From Streptomyces stelliscabiei (lineage in GTDB: Bacteria > Actinomycetota > Actinomycetes > Streptomycetales > Streptomycetaceae), in NCBI RefSeq assembly GCF_014873495.1, contig NZ_JADBGF010000001.1:2790001-2854000 (forward strand): a DNA stretch of 64,000 bases. The letters run 5' to 3'. Of the stretch, positions 1 through 8,461 are shown piece after piece. How positions within the stretch are numbered: position 1 is the first letter of the stretch; each line of letters opens with the position of its first letter. A program made the position numbers and the translations under genes. The notes beneath the pieces were generated by a model. It made no database searches, was not told where the DNA came from, and saw nothing but the letters and a program-made list of their open reading frames with translations.

Positions 1-36
1 GACATCGAGACCCTCCGCAAGGAGGGCGCCCTGTGA
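1..36 (+). CDS. C-terminal end of an upstream gene (partial)
   Basis: The first 36 bases read in frame as the last 11 codons of a gene that begins outside the window, ending DIETLRKEGAL and a TGA stop. The stop overlaps the GTG start of the next gene in a GTGA arrangement, so the two are translationally coupled. In Streptomyces the gene before a CitE-like lyase is often a CaiB/BaiF-type CoA transferase. That identity is inferred from context only; eleven residues are too few to name the family. Confidence 0.6.
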   Translation, partial: DIETLRKEGAL

Positions 37-872
37 CCCCCATCCCCCTGACCTGGCTGTACGTCCCCGGTGACCGTCCGGAGGTGGTCACCAAGGCCCT
101 GGCCTCCGGCGCGGACGTGGTGATCGTGGACCTGGAGGACGCGGTGGCCCCGGACCGCAAGGCCTACGCCCGCGCGGCCACGGCCGACCTCCTCTCGGCC
201 CCGCCGCCCGTGCCCGTCCACGTACGGGTGAACGCTCTGCACACCCCGGACGCCGAACAGGACCTCAAGGCCCTCTCGCTCCTGCCCGGCCTGTCGGCGC
301 TCCGCCTCCCGAAGGTCACCTCCCCCGCCGAGGTCGCCGCCGTCGCGGAGGGGACCGCTCACGCGGAAGGGGGCGCGATCCCTCTGTACGCCCTCCTCGA
401 ATCGGCCCTGGGCGTCGAACGTGCCTACGACATCGCCACCGCGCATCCCGCGCTGCGCGGCATCGCGCTGGGCGAGGCGGACCTCCGTGCCGACCTGGCC
501 GTCCACCACGACCGGGCCCTCGACTGGCCCCGCTCCCGAGTGGTCCTCGCCGCGCGCGCGGCCGGCCTCCCCTCGCCGGCCCAGTCGATCCACCCGGACA
601 TCAAGGACCTCGAAGGCCTGGCCGTCTCCTGCGCGCACGGCCGCGCCCTCGGCTTTTTGGGCCGCGCCGCCATCCACCCCCGCCAGCTCCCGGTCATCGA
701 GCGCGCCTACGCGCCCACCCCGCAGGAGGTGGAATCGGCCGAGGAGACCCTCAGAGCCGCGACCACCACCCCCGGCGCCCAGGCCCTCCCCGACGGCCGC
801 TTCGTCGACCCGGCCGTGGTGGCCGCCGCCCAGAGAACCCTGACCTTGGCCAACCGCCCCGTCGGACACTGA
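33..872 (+). CDS. CitE/HpcH-type CoA ester lyase
   Basis: A 279-residue protein of the HpcH/HpaI aldolase and citrate lyase beta-subunit superfamily, a TIM-barrel fold. It probably cleaves or condenses acyl-CoA esters such as malyl-CoA or citramalyl-CoA. The N-terminal segment YVPGDRPEVVTKAL, followed by DVVIVDLEDAV, carries the Arg and acidic residues typical of the substrate and Mg2+ site. ALLESALGVE and GEADLRADL match later family motifs. The GTG start overlaps the preceding stop, implying an operon with an upstream acyl-CoA gene. The length suits stand-alone CitE-like enzymes. The substrate cannot be told from sequence. Confidence 0.85.
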   Translation: MTPIPLTWLYVPGDRPEVVTKALASGADVVIVDLEDAVAPDRKAYARAATADLLSAPPPVPVHVRVNALHTPDAEQDLKALSLLPGLSALRLPKVTSPAEVAAVAEGTAHAEGGAIPLYALLESALGVERAYDIATAHPALRGIALGEADLRADLAVHHDRALDWPRSRVVLAARAAGLPSPAQSIHPDIKDLEGLAVSCAHGRALGFLGRAAIHPRQLPVIERAYAPTPQEVESAEETLRAATTTPGAQALPDGRFVDPAVVAAAQRTLTLANRPVGH

Positions 873-879
873 AGCCTGC

Positions 880-905
880 GCCCCTCGCCGACGCCTCCGA
901 GGGGC
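880..905 (+). terminator. Hairpin terminator after the CitE-like gene
   Basis: An 8-bp perfect stem (880-887 with 898-905, GCCCCTCG with CGAGGGGC) and a 10-base loop lie 8 bases after the stop. There is no long T tract, but many Streptomyces terminators lack one. Confidence 0.55.
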
Positions 906-933
906 ACGGTCTTTCAGGCCCGCAGGGCCTGGT

Positions 934-975
934 TCTTCAGGGGCGCGGGGAACTGCGCGAGAAAGCCCCACCGGA
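934..975. repeat. Copy of a dispersed intergenic repeat
   Basis: The block contains the core GGGGAACTGCGCGAGAA followed by GCCCCACCGG. Near-identical blocks recur in this window at 21542-21568 and, inverted, at 21450-21476. From general experience, the GGGGAACTGCGCGA core is common between genes in Streptomyces genomes. It contains self-complementary stretches (GGGG with CCCC, CGCG with CGCG) and could form a hairpin. Confidence 0.7.
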
Positions 976-1008
976 CCCGCACCAGCCCCGAACCCAAAAC
1001 ACCCACCC

Positions 1009-1023
1009 GCCCCCTAAGGGGGC
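1009..1023 (-). terminator. Short hairpin downstream of lgt
   Basis: GCCCCC and GGGGGC flank a 3-base loop, 26 bases past the lgt stop on the minus strand. A TTTT run follows some ten bases further on. It is a modest candidate for the lgt terminator. Confidence 0.4.
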
Positions 1024-1048
1024 AGATGGGTGCTCGAACACCTACGGG

Positions 1049-2089
1049 TCAGCTCTTCTCCGCGGACTCGGCCTTCTTCCCGACCACGGAGTCGGAGACT
1101 TCCGCATCCTTCTTTTCCTCGACGCCCTCGGCGCTCTTGTCCTTGGCGCTCTTGGCGTCCTCGACGTCGTCGACATCCTTCGCGTCGGCCTTCCCCGAGG
1201 CCTCCGCCGACTCCGAGTCCCCGTCGTCCTTCCGGTCCACCGCGGCGGCGCCCTCGTCCCCGTTCCCGTCGGAGACGCCCGGCTCGACGACCTCTTCCCG
1301 TCCCGGCCGCTTCCGCGCCGACAGGACCAGATAGATCACCGCGAGGACGAAGACGAGCAGCGCGGTCCAGTTGTTCAGGCGCAGCCCGAGGATGTGGTGG
1401 GCCTCGTCGACCCGCATGTACTCGATCCAGAACCGCCCGACGCAGTACGAGGCCACGTACAGCGCGAACGCCCGCCCGTGCCCGAGGGTGAAGCGACGGT
1501 CCGCCCAGATGACGAGGAGCGCGACGCCGATGCACCACAGCGACTCGTAGAGGAAGGTCGGGTGGTACGTGCCCGGCAGCCGTCCGTCCGTGGAGGACGT
1601 GATCTCCACGGCCCACGGGAGATCGGTCGGCTTGCCGTACAGCTCCTGGTTGAACCAGTTGCCCCACCGCCCGATCGCCTGTGCGAGGGCGATGCCGGGC
1701 GCGACGGCGTCGGCGTACGCGGGCAGCGGGATCCCACGCCGGCGGCAGCCGATCCACGCGCCCACCGCGCCGAGCGCGATCGCGCCCCAGATGCCGAGCC
1801 CGCCCTCCCAGACCTTGAAGGCGTCGACCCAGTCACGACCCTCGCTGAAGTACAGCTCGTAGTCCGTGATCACGTGGTAGAGCCGCCCGCCGACCAGGCC
1901 GAAGGGCACGGCCCAGACGGCGATGTCGGCGATCGTGCCGGCCTGTCCGCCCCGCGCGACCCAGCGTTTGTTGCCGAGCCAGACGGCTACGAAGACACCG
2001 ATGATGATGCAGAAGGCGTAGCCGCGCAGCGGGACGGGACCGAGGTAGAGCACCCCGCGCGACGGGCTGGGAATGTAGGCAAGTTCCAT
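1049..2089 (-). CDS. lgt: Prolipoprotein diacylglyceryl transferase
   Basis: A 346-residue polytopic membrane enzyme. It transfers diacylglycerol from phosphatidylglycerol to the lipobox Cys of prolipoproteins, the first step of lipoprotein maturation. The family signature GRWGNWFNQELYG is present, as are WEGGLGIWG and YHPTFLYE. About seven membrane segments precede a hydrophilic tail of roughly 70 residues rich in Asp, Glu, Lys and Ala, a C-terminal extension common in actinomycete Lgt. I chose the ATG at 2089 (MELAYIPSPSRG). A longer frame adds 25 low-complexity residues, and a -10-like TAGCGT at 2100-2105 sits just before this ATG. LspA, the next enzyme of the pathway, is encoded at 44481-45092. 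Confidence 0.95.
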   Translation of the reverse strand: MELAYIPSPSRGVLYLGPVPLRGYAFCIIIGVFVAVWLGNKRWVARGGQAGTIADIAVWAVPFGLVGGRLYHVITDYELYFSEGRDWVDAFKVWEGGLGIWGAIALGAVGAWIGCRRRGIPLPAYADAVAPGIALAQAIGRWGNWFNQELYGKPTDLPWAVEITSSTDGRLPGTYHPTFLYESLWCIGVALLVIWADRRFTLGHGRAFALYVASYCVGRFWIEYMRVDEAHHILGLRLNNWTALLVFVLAVIYLVLSARKRPGREEVVEPGVSDGNGDEGAAAVDRKDDGDSESAEASGKADAKDVDDVEDAKSAKDKSAEGVEEKKDAEVSDSVVGKKAESAEKS

Positions 2090-2215
2090 GGCAGGGTCGA
2101 CGCTACCCTGCCGGGCCCGGCCGACGGCGGGCGGCCCGGCAACGGGTCCATAACGCCGTGTCACCTCTGCCTCGACGCCTCACCACCCCCGCCAGCCCCA
2201 AGGCTCACACACCGC

Positions 2216-2989
2216 TCACCCCTTTGCCCTCGCCTCCACCATCTGCTTCAGCTTGGCGGGGGTCATGGACTGGTCCGCGTAGATGTTGGTGCCGTTGAGG
2301 AAGACGCTCGGCGTGCCGGAGAAGCCGCCCTTCTGGAACGCCTCGTTCGACTTGGCGACCCAACTGGTGTGCTTGCCGTCCTCGACGCAGGTGCGGAAGG
2401 GCGCGGTATCCAGTCCGTCCACCTTCTTCGCCAGGTCGAGGAGCTTGGTCTCGTCGGCGAAGTCGTCGTTCGTCTCGGGCGGCTGGTTCTCGTAGAGCAC
2501 GTCGTGGTAGGCCGGGAAGCCGCCCTCGTTCTGTGCGCAGGCGGCGGCGTTGGCGGCCTTGCGGGAGCCGCTGCCGCCCATGTTCCCGTCGATCAGGGTG
2601 GCGAGGTGGTACTCGACCTTCAGCTTCCCGGCCTCGGTCAGCTCGTGGATCGTGGAGCGGTAGGCGTCCTCGAAGGACTTGCAGGCCGGGCAGCGGAAGT
2701 CCTCCCACACCGAGAGGGTCGACTTCGCGCCGGGGTCCCCGACGGGGATCGCGAGGCTGTCCTCGCCGTTGGCCCCCGAGGGTGCCACGACCGGGCCCGC
2801 GCTGTCGGCGTCGTCCTTGCCCGCGTTCGCCGCCACGACGCCGATCACGGCGGCCAGTCCCAGCACGCCCAGCACCGAGGCACCCACGATCAGGACCTTG
2901 CGGCGCTTCTCGGCGGTCTTCTGCTTCTCGCGCTCCTCCGCCAGCCGTTCCCGGGCGGTGCGCTTTCCCTCATGGTTCTTCTCGCTCAC
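2216..2989 (-). CDS. Membrane-anchored DsbA-like thioredoxin-fold protein
   Basis: About 257 residues. A basic, charged N-terminus (EGKRTARERLAEEREKQ) is followed by one membrane segment (about residues 33-53) and an extracytoplasmic thioredoxin-fold domain of the DSBA-like family. The redox motif is C-P-A-C (FRCPACKSFE), and the cis-Pro region reads SGTPSVFLNG. It probably acts as a thiol-disulphide oxidoreductase outside the membrane. The GTG at 2989 (VSEKNHEGK) was chosen because an upstream alternative would translate through the strong hairpin at 3004-3032. It lies between trpA and lgt. A paralogue of the same build is encoded at 32093-32893. Confidence 0.85.
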   Translation of the reverse strand: MSEKNHEGKRTARERLAEEREKQKTAEKRRKVLIVGASVLGVLGLAAVIGVVAANAGKDDADSAGPVVAPSGANGEDSLAIPVGDPGAKSTLSVWEDFRCPACKSFEDAYRSTIHELTEAGKLKVEYHLATLIDGNMGGSGSRKAANAAACAQNEGGFPAYHDVLYENQPPETNDDFADETKLLDLAKKVDGLDTAPFRTCVEDGKHTSWVAKSNEAFQKGGFSGTPSVFLNGTNIYADQSMTPAKLKQMVEARAKG

Positions 2990-3003
2990 ATCCCGCAGAA
3001 CGA

Positions 3004-3032
3004 ACCGGGGAGGCGCACCGCGCCTCCCCGGT
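3004..3032 (-). terminator. Strong hairpin terminator after trpA
   Basis: A perfect 13-bp stem (ACCGGGGAGGCGC with its complement) has a 3-base loop. It lies between the trpA stop (3106) and the start of the DsbA-like gene, so it probably ends the trp transcript and separates the two units. Confidence 0.8.
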
Positions 3033-3105
3033 CCCACTTCCACCCGTTCGAGTGAGCGTTCTGCCCGTTACGTCCGGTCAGCCCCGTACGACAAACGGGT
3101 GAACG

Positions 3106-3924
3106 TCACGCGCCCCGGCGTACGCCCTTCGCGAGGTCGCCCGCCAGCTCGCGCACGGCGACCAGACCGGCCGCCTCGTCGGGGGCGTCCAGCATCCGCT
3201 TCACGAACGCGGAGCCGACGATCACGCCGTCGGCGAACCCGGCGACCTCGGCGGCCTGCTCGGCGTCGGAGACGCCGAGCCCGACGCAGACCGGCAGGCC
3301 GGAGCCCGTGGCCCGGGTGCGTTCCACCAGGTCCTGGGCCTGCGCGCCGACCGACGCCCGGGTGCCTGTGACCCCCATGAGCGAGGCGGCGTAGACGAAG
3401 CCGCTGCCCGCCGCGGTGATCTCGGCGAGCCGCGCGTCCCTGCTGCTGGGCGCGACGACGAAGACCGTGCTGAGCCCGTGCTTCTCGGCGTGCTCCCTCC
3501 ACAGCGCCGACTCCTGGACGGGCAGGTCGGGCAGGATGCAGCCCGCGCCGCCCGCCTCCGCCAGCTCGGCCGTGAAGCGCTCGACGCCGTAGCGGTCGAT
3601 GGGGTTCCAGTACGTCATGACCAGGACGGGCTTCCCGGTGGCCTCGAAGGCCTCCCGGACCGTACGCATCACGTCCGCGATCTTGACGCCGCCGCGCAGG
3701 GCGATGTCGTCGGCGGTCTGGATGACGGGTCCGTCGAGAACCGGGTCGCTGTGCGGCAGCCCGACCTCGACGACGTCGGCGCCGCCCTCGAAGACGGCCT
3801 TGATCGCGGCGATGCCGCCGTCGACGGTCGGGAACCCGGCCGGCAGATAGGCGATGAGCGCGGACCGGCCCTCCGCCTTGGCGGCGGCGAGGGTGTCGCT
3901 CAACAGCTGGATGTTCCCGCTCAC
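3106..3924 (-). CDS. trpA: Tryptophan synthase alpha subunit
   Basis: A 272-residue TIM-barrel subunit. It cleaves indole-3-glycerol phosphate to indole and glyceraldehyde 3-phosphate, and channels indole to TrpB. The catalytic Glu lies in [10 protein letters not shown] (E53) and the catalytic Asp in VLDGPVIQT (D64); the late glycine-rich phosphate-binding region ([20 protein letters not shown]) is also present. The ATG overlaps the trpB stop by four bases (ATGA), giving coupled, stoichiometric expression with trpB. A strong hairpin follows the gene. Confidence 0.97.
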   Translation of the reverse strand: MSGNIQLLSDTLAAAKAEGRSALIAYLPAGFPTVDGGIAAIKAVFEGGADVVEVGLPHSDPVLDGPVIQTADDIALRGGVKIADVMRTVREAFEATGKPVLVMTYWNPIDRYGVERFTAELAEAGGAGCILPDLPVQESALWREHAEKHGLSTVFVVAPSSRDARLAEITAAGSGFVYAASLMGVTGTRASVGAQAQDLVERTRATGSGLPVCVGLGVSDAEQAAEVAGFADGVIVGSAFVKRMLDAPDEAAGLVAVRELAGDLAKGVRRGA

Positions 3925-5204
3925 TTGGCGTCCCCCTCGATCTCGGCGAGATCGGCCGCGTCGGCCGCGACCTCGGCGTCGGTGTCGTACAGGCCGAAGT
4001 AGCGCGCGGCCGTGTCCATGTCCTTGTCGCCGCGCCCGGACAGGTTGACGACGATCAGCCCGTCCTTGCCCAGCTCCCTGCCGACCTCCAGGGCGCCGGC
4101 GAGCGCGTGGGCGCTCTCGATCGCCGGGATGATGCCCTCGGTGCGCGACAGCAGGCGCAGCGCCTGCATGGCGGCGTCGTCGGTGACCGCGCGGTACTCG
4201 CCCCGGCCGCTGTCCTTGAGGTACGCGTGCTCGGGGCCGATGCCCGGGTAGTCGAGGCCGGCCGAGATCGAGTACGGCTCGGTGATCTGGCCCTCCTCGT
4301 CCTGGAGGACGTACGAGCGCGAGCCGTGCAGGATGCCCGGTTCACCGGCGGTGAGCGTCGCCGCGTGCTCACCGGTCTCGATGCCGTGGCCGGCGGGCTC
4401 GCAGCCGACGAGGCGTACGCCGGTGTCGGGGATGAAGGCGTGGAAGAGTCCGATGGCGTTGGACCCGCCGCCGACGCAGGCCACGGCGGCATCCGGCAGC
4501 CGTCCGGCGCGTTCGAGGATCTGACGCCGTGCCTCGACCCCGATGACACGGTGGAAGTCGCGGACCATGGCGGGGAAGGGGTGGGGGCCGGCGACCGTTC
4601 CGAACAGGTAGTGGGTGCGGTCGACGTTGGCGACCCAGTCCCGGAACGCCTCGTTGATGGCGTCCTTGAGGGTCCGCGAGCCGGATTTCACGGCGATGAC
4701 CTCGGCGCCCAGCATGCGCATGCGGGCGACGTTGAGGGCCTGCCGCTGGGTGTCGATCTCGCCCATGTAGATCGTGCAGTCGAGCCCGAAGAGCGCGCAG
4801 GCCGTGGCGGTGGCGACGCCGTGCTGGCCCGCTCCCGTCTCGGCGATGACCCGCGTCTTGCCCATGCGCCGGGTGAGCAGGGCCTGCCCGAGCACGTTGT
4901 TGATCTTGTGCGACCCGGTGTGGTTCAGGTCCTCACGCTTGAGGAACACCCGCGCCCCGCCGGCGTGCTCGGCGAACCTCGGCACCTCGGTGAGCGAGCT
5001 GGGCCGCCCGGTGTAGTGCACGAGCAGGTCGTCGAGCTCGCGCGCGAACTCGGGGTCGTGCTTGGCCTTGTCGTACTCCACGGCGACCTCGTCCACGGCG
5101 GCGACCAGCGCCTCCGGGATGAACTTGCCGCCGAACGCGCCGAAATACCCCTCGGCGCTGGGAACCTGACCCTCGGGGTCGGGAATGAAGAACTCACTGG
5201 ACAT
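3921..5204 (-). CDS. trpB: Tryptophan synthase beta subunit
   Basis: A 427-residue PLP enzyme that condenses indole with serine to make tryptophan. The PLP lysine is in [10 protein letters not shown] (K100). The phosphate-binding glycines are in [10 protein letters not shown], and [11 protein letters not shown] is also conserved. The N-terminal [13 protein letters not shown] is the usual TrpB1 signature. The stop overlaps the trpA start. About 235 bases separate its start from the small trpM gene. The order trpC-trpM-trpB-trpA is the known Streptomyces arrangement. Confidence 0.97.
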   Translation of the reverse strand: MSSEFFIPDPEGQVPSAEGYFGAFGGKFIPEALVAAVDEVAVEYDKAKHDPEFARELDDLLVHYTGRPSSLTEVPRFAEHAGGARVFLKREDLNHTGSHKINNVLGQALLTRRMGKTRVIAETGAGQHGVATATACALFGLDCTIYMGEIDTQRQALNVARMRMLGAEVIAVKSGSRTLKDAINEAFRDWVANVDRTHYLFGTVAGPHPFPAMVRDFHRVIGVEARRQILERAGRLPDAAVACVGGGSNAIGLFHAFIPDTGVRLVGCEPAGHGIETGEHAATLTAGEPGILHGSRSYVLQDEEGQITEPYSISAGLDYPGIGPEHAYLKDSGRGEYRAVTDDAAMQALRLLSRTEGIIPAIESAHALAGALEVGRELGKDGLIVVNLSGRGDKDMDTAARYFGLYDTDAEVAADAADLAEIEGDAK

Positions 5205-5439
5205 GCGGATACCTCGCAGGGGCAGGGCCCCGAAGTTGGCCGGACTATGACTCGCGGTGACTCGCGGTGATCACGTACGCGCGCCGCCCTTGATGCCGTC
5301 GACCCGCCACCGCGGGTTTCACCCGCCACGAAGGCGAGCGATCACGGCGGTGTCGGTCGGCGGTGCCGAACCGACCGGAAGCGCCCTCGGTGACCGTCGA
5401 GGCGAAGAACACCCGGCGGTCAGGGAAGGCGGACGCGGC

Positions 5440-5634
5440 TCAGCTGCCCGCAGGGCATCGGCGCGCACGTGACCGGGGCCATCGCATGCCGTTCACCTGA
5501 CCCGGCTCGTCACCGATGACGTACCGGACCCGGCGCCCGTGGACCCGGCGGGCGGGTGCGCGGCAGCCACGGGGACGGCACCCGCGCGCGAGGCGGGCGT
5601 AGGGGTCCCTGGTCGTCATGGAGATCGAGAACAT
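5440..5634 (-). CDS. trpM: TrpM, small basic modulator of tryptophan synthesis
   Basis: A 64-residue, Arg-rich protein (RLARGCRPRGCRAPARRVHG, then VRYVIGDEPGQVNGMRW). It sits between trpC and trpB, where S. coelicolor has trpM, a roughly 63-residue product reported to modulate tryptophan biosynthesis and differentiation. Two ATG starts are possible, at 5634 (MFSISMTTRD) and 5619 (MTTRDPYA). Neither has a good Shine-Dalgarno sequence. I chose the longer because it fits the known length. Paired Cys and many Arg residues would suit nucleic-acid or protein contacts, but the mechanism is unknown. Confidence 0.75.
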   Translation of the reverse strand: MFSISMTTRDPYARLARGCRPRGCRAPARRVHGRRVRYVIGDEPGQVNGMRWPRSRARRCPAGS

Positions 5635-5770
5635 CGGAGCACAGCCTACCGGCCCCGGCTCACCCGTGTGGGTGACCTCGGCCGATACGGAGGCTCCCCC
5701 GCACCCCGGCGCCCCGGCCGGGACGGATCCCGGCCGGTCGGCGGCGAAGGCGCGGTCGGTCATGGCGGGG

Positions 5771-6580
5771 TCAGCCCCGCCCGTGCCGCAGCGCCGGGTG
5801 CTCGCCCGCGGCGACGAGGTCGGCGACGGCGGTCTTGGGGTCCTTGCCGGTGACGAGGGACTCGCCCACGAGGACGGCGTCGGCGCCGGCGTTGGCGTAG
5901 GCGATGAGGTCGTGCGGGCCCCGGACGCCGGACTCGGCGATCTTGATGAGGGAGTCGGGGATCTCGGGGGCGACCCGCTCGAAGGTGGTGCGGTCCACCT
6001 CCAGGGTCTTGAGGTTGCGGGCGTTGACCCCGATCACCCGGGCACCGGCGTCGACCGCGCGTTCGACCTCGTCCTCGTCGTGGACCTCGACGAGCGGGGT
6101 GAGCCCGATGGACTCGGCCCGCTCGATCAGCGACTCCAGCGCCGGCTGGTCGAGGGCGGCGACGATCAGCAGCACGACATCGGCGCCGTACGCCCGCGCC
6201 TCCCACAGCTGGTACGAGGTGACGATGAAGTCCTTGCGCAGGACGGGGATGTCCACGCGCGCGCGGACGGCCTCCAGGTCGGCCAGCGAGCCGCCGAAGC
6301 GGCGCTGTTCGGTGAGGACGGAGATGATCGCCGCGCCACCCGCCTCGTAGTCGGCCGCGAGACCGGCCGGGTCGGCGATGGCGGCGAGCGCGCCCTTGGA
6401 GGGGCTGGACCGCTTGACCTCGCAGATCACCTTGACGCCGTCGCCGCGGAGCGCGGCCGCGCCGTCCTTGGCCGCAGGAGCCTTCGCCACGCGCTCCTTG
6501 AGCTCGTCGAGGCTGACGCGCGCCTGCCGTTCCGCGAGGTCGGCACGGACTCCGTCGATGATCTCGTCGAGCACACTCAC
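5771..6580 (-). CDS. trpC: Indole-3-glycerol phosphate synthase
   Basis: A 269-residue TIM barrel that closes the ring of CdRP to form indole-3-glycerol phosphate. The motif [11 protein letters not shown] holds the catalytic Lys, VLRKDFIV the second Lys, and [17 protein letters not shown] and SESGVRGP-type segments follow in the standard order. The GTG at 6580 ([10 protein letters not shown]) has an upstream GGGGGG-rich Shine-Dalgarno; a longer frame from 6634 adds unrelated residues. About 170 bases separate it from the next upstream gene, enough for a promoter, though I see no clear -35/-10 pair. Confidence 0.96.
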   Translation of the reverse strand: MSVLDEIIDGVRADLAERQARVSLDELKERVAKAPAAKDGAAALRGDGVKVICEVKRSSPSKGALAAIADPAGLAADYEAGGAAIISVLTEQRRFGGSLADLEAVRARVDIPVLRKDFIVTSYQLWEARAYGADVVLLIVAALDQPALESLIERAESIGLTPLVEVHDEDEVERAVDAGARVIGVNARNLKTLEVDRTTFERVAPEIPDSLIKIAESGVRGPHDLIAYANAGADAVLVGESLVTGKDPKTAVADLVAAGEHPALRHGRG

Positions 6581-6753
6581 GCGAGCGGCCCCCCTTTCAG
6601 ACGGTGGAAATCGGTGACAACGTTTGACCGTCACGCATTGACAGTCGAGCGGTTCTCATGGTTCGGGCAGTTCACTGTGATGGTATCCGCAGGAGGGCGT
6701 AGGCCTCGCATCCGGTTGACGGCGGTCCCACCACCTGGACGTTCACCGTTTGA

Positions 6754-7260
6754 TCAAGGATGGAGCCAGCCACCGAACGGCAGGTTCCGGACAACCGTGA
6801 AGACCAGCGCCGACGCGCCGAGCGACCACAGCTGCACGGGTCCGAGGCGCAGGCGCAGGGATCGTCCGCGCGCGGTACGGACCACCCATACGGTCCACAG
6901 CACGGCGAAGCCCAGGAAACCCACCACGGCCAGCGCGTTGTCGGTGAGGGCGGTCGCGAGGTCGCCGTGCGCGAAGGCGTGCGCGCTGCGCAGACCGCCG
7001 CAGCCGGGGCAGTACAGGCCGGTCAAGCGCCACAGCGGACACACCGGGTAGTGGCCGGGTTCGTTGGGGTCCACGGCCGCCACGTACGCGAAGGCCCCGC
7101 CGACGGCCGCGAGCACCCCGGCGGGCACCGCGAGCGCGCGGAGCGTGCGCCCGGTGGTCCGCGGGGGGCCGCCGGTCGCGACGGTCGCATCGACCGGCTC
7201 GGCGCCGTGGAGGCGCGGCGGCGGCGCGGTCGGCTGGGTGTCGGCGTTCACACACCGCAT
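6754..7260 (-). CDS. DUF2752 family membrane protein in the trp cluster
   Basis: A 168-residue membrane protein of the DUF2752 family, recognised by the Cys-rich segment CPLWRLTGLYCPGCGGLRSA between two membrane stretches. Three membrane segments follow a short Pro/Thr-rich cytoplasmic N-terminus. The CPxCG-type pattern could bind metal or form a disulphide, but no function is established. It is the first of three small membrane-protein genes lying between trpC and trpE. Start at the ATG 7260; a GTG at 7251 is also possible. Confidence 0.75.
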   Translation of the reverse strand: MRCVNADTQPTAPPPRLHGAEPVDATVATGGPPRTTGRTLRALAVPAGVLAAVGGAFAYVAAVDPNEPGHYPVCPLWRLTGLYCPGCGGLRSAHAFAHGDLATALTDNALAVVGFLGFAVLWTVWVVRTARGRSLRLRLGPVQLWSLGASALVFTVVRNLPFGGWLHP

Positions 7261-7333
7261 TGTGCCCCGCGCGGGCCGTACGCGCGCCGGAGGGACGGCC
7301 CGCGGTGACACGGGACCGTCCCTCGGGCGGGGG

Positions 7334-7606
7334 TCAGCCCTGGGCGCCGGCCGGCTCGGGAGTGGTCGCGCTCTGCGCGCGGACCGCCGCGGTCTCGTAC
7401 GCGGCGTGCGCGTCCTTCGGCTGGCCCATGCCCATGGCACGCATGACCATGCCGACGACGCCGCCGAGGACGACGATGACCATGCCGGCCCAGAATCCCA
7501 GCGGCTGGGCCATCACCATGTAGGCGCCCGAGACGCAGAAACCGATGAAGGCGATGGTGACGCCGGTCCAGGCGGCCGGGGTGTGACCGTGGCTGCTGCC
7601 CGCCAT
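7334..7606 (-). CDS. HGxxPAAW-motif small membrane protein
   Basis: A 90-residue protein with the motif SHGHTPAAWTG at its N-terminus and two membrane helices (VTIAFIGFCVSGAYMVMA and FWAGMVIVVLGGVVGMVM), then a polar tail. It belongs to the actinobacterial HGxxPAAW family of unknown role. The ATG at 7606 has a clear GAGGAG Shine-Dalgarno seven bases upstream. Its place between trpE and trpC is conserved in the genus as far as I know, which suggests a trp-linked function but does not prove one. Confidence 0.8.
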   Translation of the reverse strand: MAGSSHGHTPAAWTGVTIAFIGFCVSGAYMVMAQPLGFWAGMVIVVLGGVVGMVMRAMGMGQPKDAHAAYETAAVRAQSATTPEPAGAQG

Positions 7607-7761
7607 GACTTGCTCCTCGTTGTTCATTGCGTCGTGCTCGATGCGTGACGCTCGATGCCTGTGCTGAGTCGGACGCTCGTCGTCCATTGTTCCGTACGGG
7701 TACGGGTGCCATGAGCGGGGGTGTCCACTCTCACGTTCCCGGCTCCGTGCGGCTCGGCGCC

Positions 7762-8409
7762 TCAGGCCGGGCCGGGCCCCGTGGGATCCTCGCCCCGGTC
7801 CAGGGCCTTCCACATGTCCTCGGGCCGGTCGGGGTCGACCGGCCGGACCTTGCGCGGCCGGGGTGTGCCGTCGCGTTCGTAACGGCCGGACATCGCGGGC
7901 CACTGCCGTCCGTAGCGCAGCGCGAGCAGCCCGGCGAGCAGGATGAGCGCGCCACCGGCGGCCGCGACGTACGGCCAGCCGGTGTGGCTGAGCGCGTCGA
8001 CGGTCGCGGCGGTGTCACCGGAGGCCTCGGCCGCCTTGCCGTCGAGCGCGGTGCTGTCCCGGGCGCCGAGCAGCGCGGCGGCGATGATGCCCGCCCCGGA
8101 GAGGGCGAGCAGCGCGGCGACCAGGACGCGCCCGGACCGGCGTACGGCGAAGACGGCGACGAGCGCGGCGAGCCCCACCACGGCGAGCGCCGCCGGCACG
8201 CCCGTGACGTCGCTGCCCTGGGCGGTCAGCGGGAAGTCGCCGCCCGCCAGCGAGATGGTGCCCTCCGACCAGCGCTGTCGGCTGGCGAGCAGCGTGACGG
8301 CCGCGCCGAGGGCACCGCTGAGCAGCGCCAGGGCGAGACTGCGCCGGCCGGCACGGACGGACGCGGGTTCGGAACGGGGGTGGTCTGGTGCTGCGGTCAC
8401 GTACTCCAC
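7762..8409 (-). CDS. Trp-operon-associated membrane protein (TIGR02234 type)
   Basis: A 215-residue protein with four predicted membrane helices and a hydrophilic, Arg/Asp-rich C-terminus (YERDGTPRPRKVRPVDPDRP, EDMWKALDRGEDPT). This build and its position beside trpE match the TIGR02234 family, a conserved membrane protein of actinobacterial trp regions with no assigned activity. The extracytoplasmic loop has RQRWSEGTI. Two GTG starts (8409, 8400) are possible. It follows trpE by about 50 bases on the same strand. Confidence 0.8.
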   Translation of the reverse strand: MEYVTAAPDHPRSEPASVRAGRRSLALALLSGALGAAVTLLASRQRWSEGTISLAGGDFPLTAQGSDVTGVPAALAVVGLAALVAVFAVRRSGRVLVAALLALSGAGIIAAALLGARDSTALDGKAAEASGDTAATVDALSHTGWPYVAAAGGALILLAGLLALRYGRQWPAMSGRYERDGTPRPRKVRPVDPDRPEDMWKALDRGEDPTGPGPA

Positions 8410-8461
8410 TATCGCCTGCCCCCCGGGTGGATCGTCACCCGGGGCGCACGTGAGAAGCGCC

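Noticed and set aside
5204-5440. A trp attenuator or leader peptide upstream of trpB
   Set aside because: I found no short frame rich in Trp codons and no alternative hairpins; only a short tandem GACTCGCGGT.
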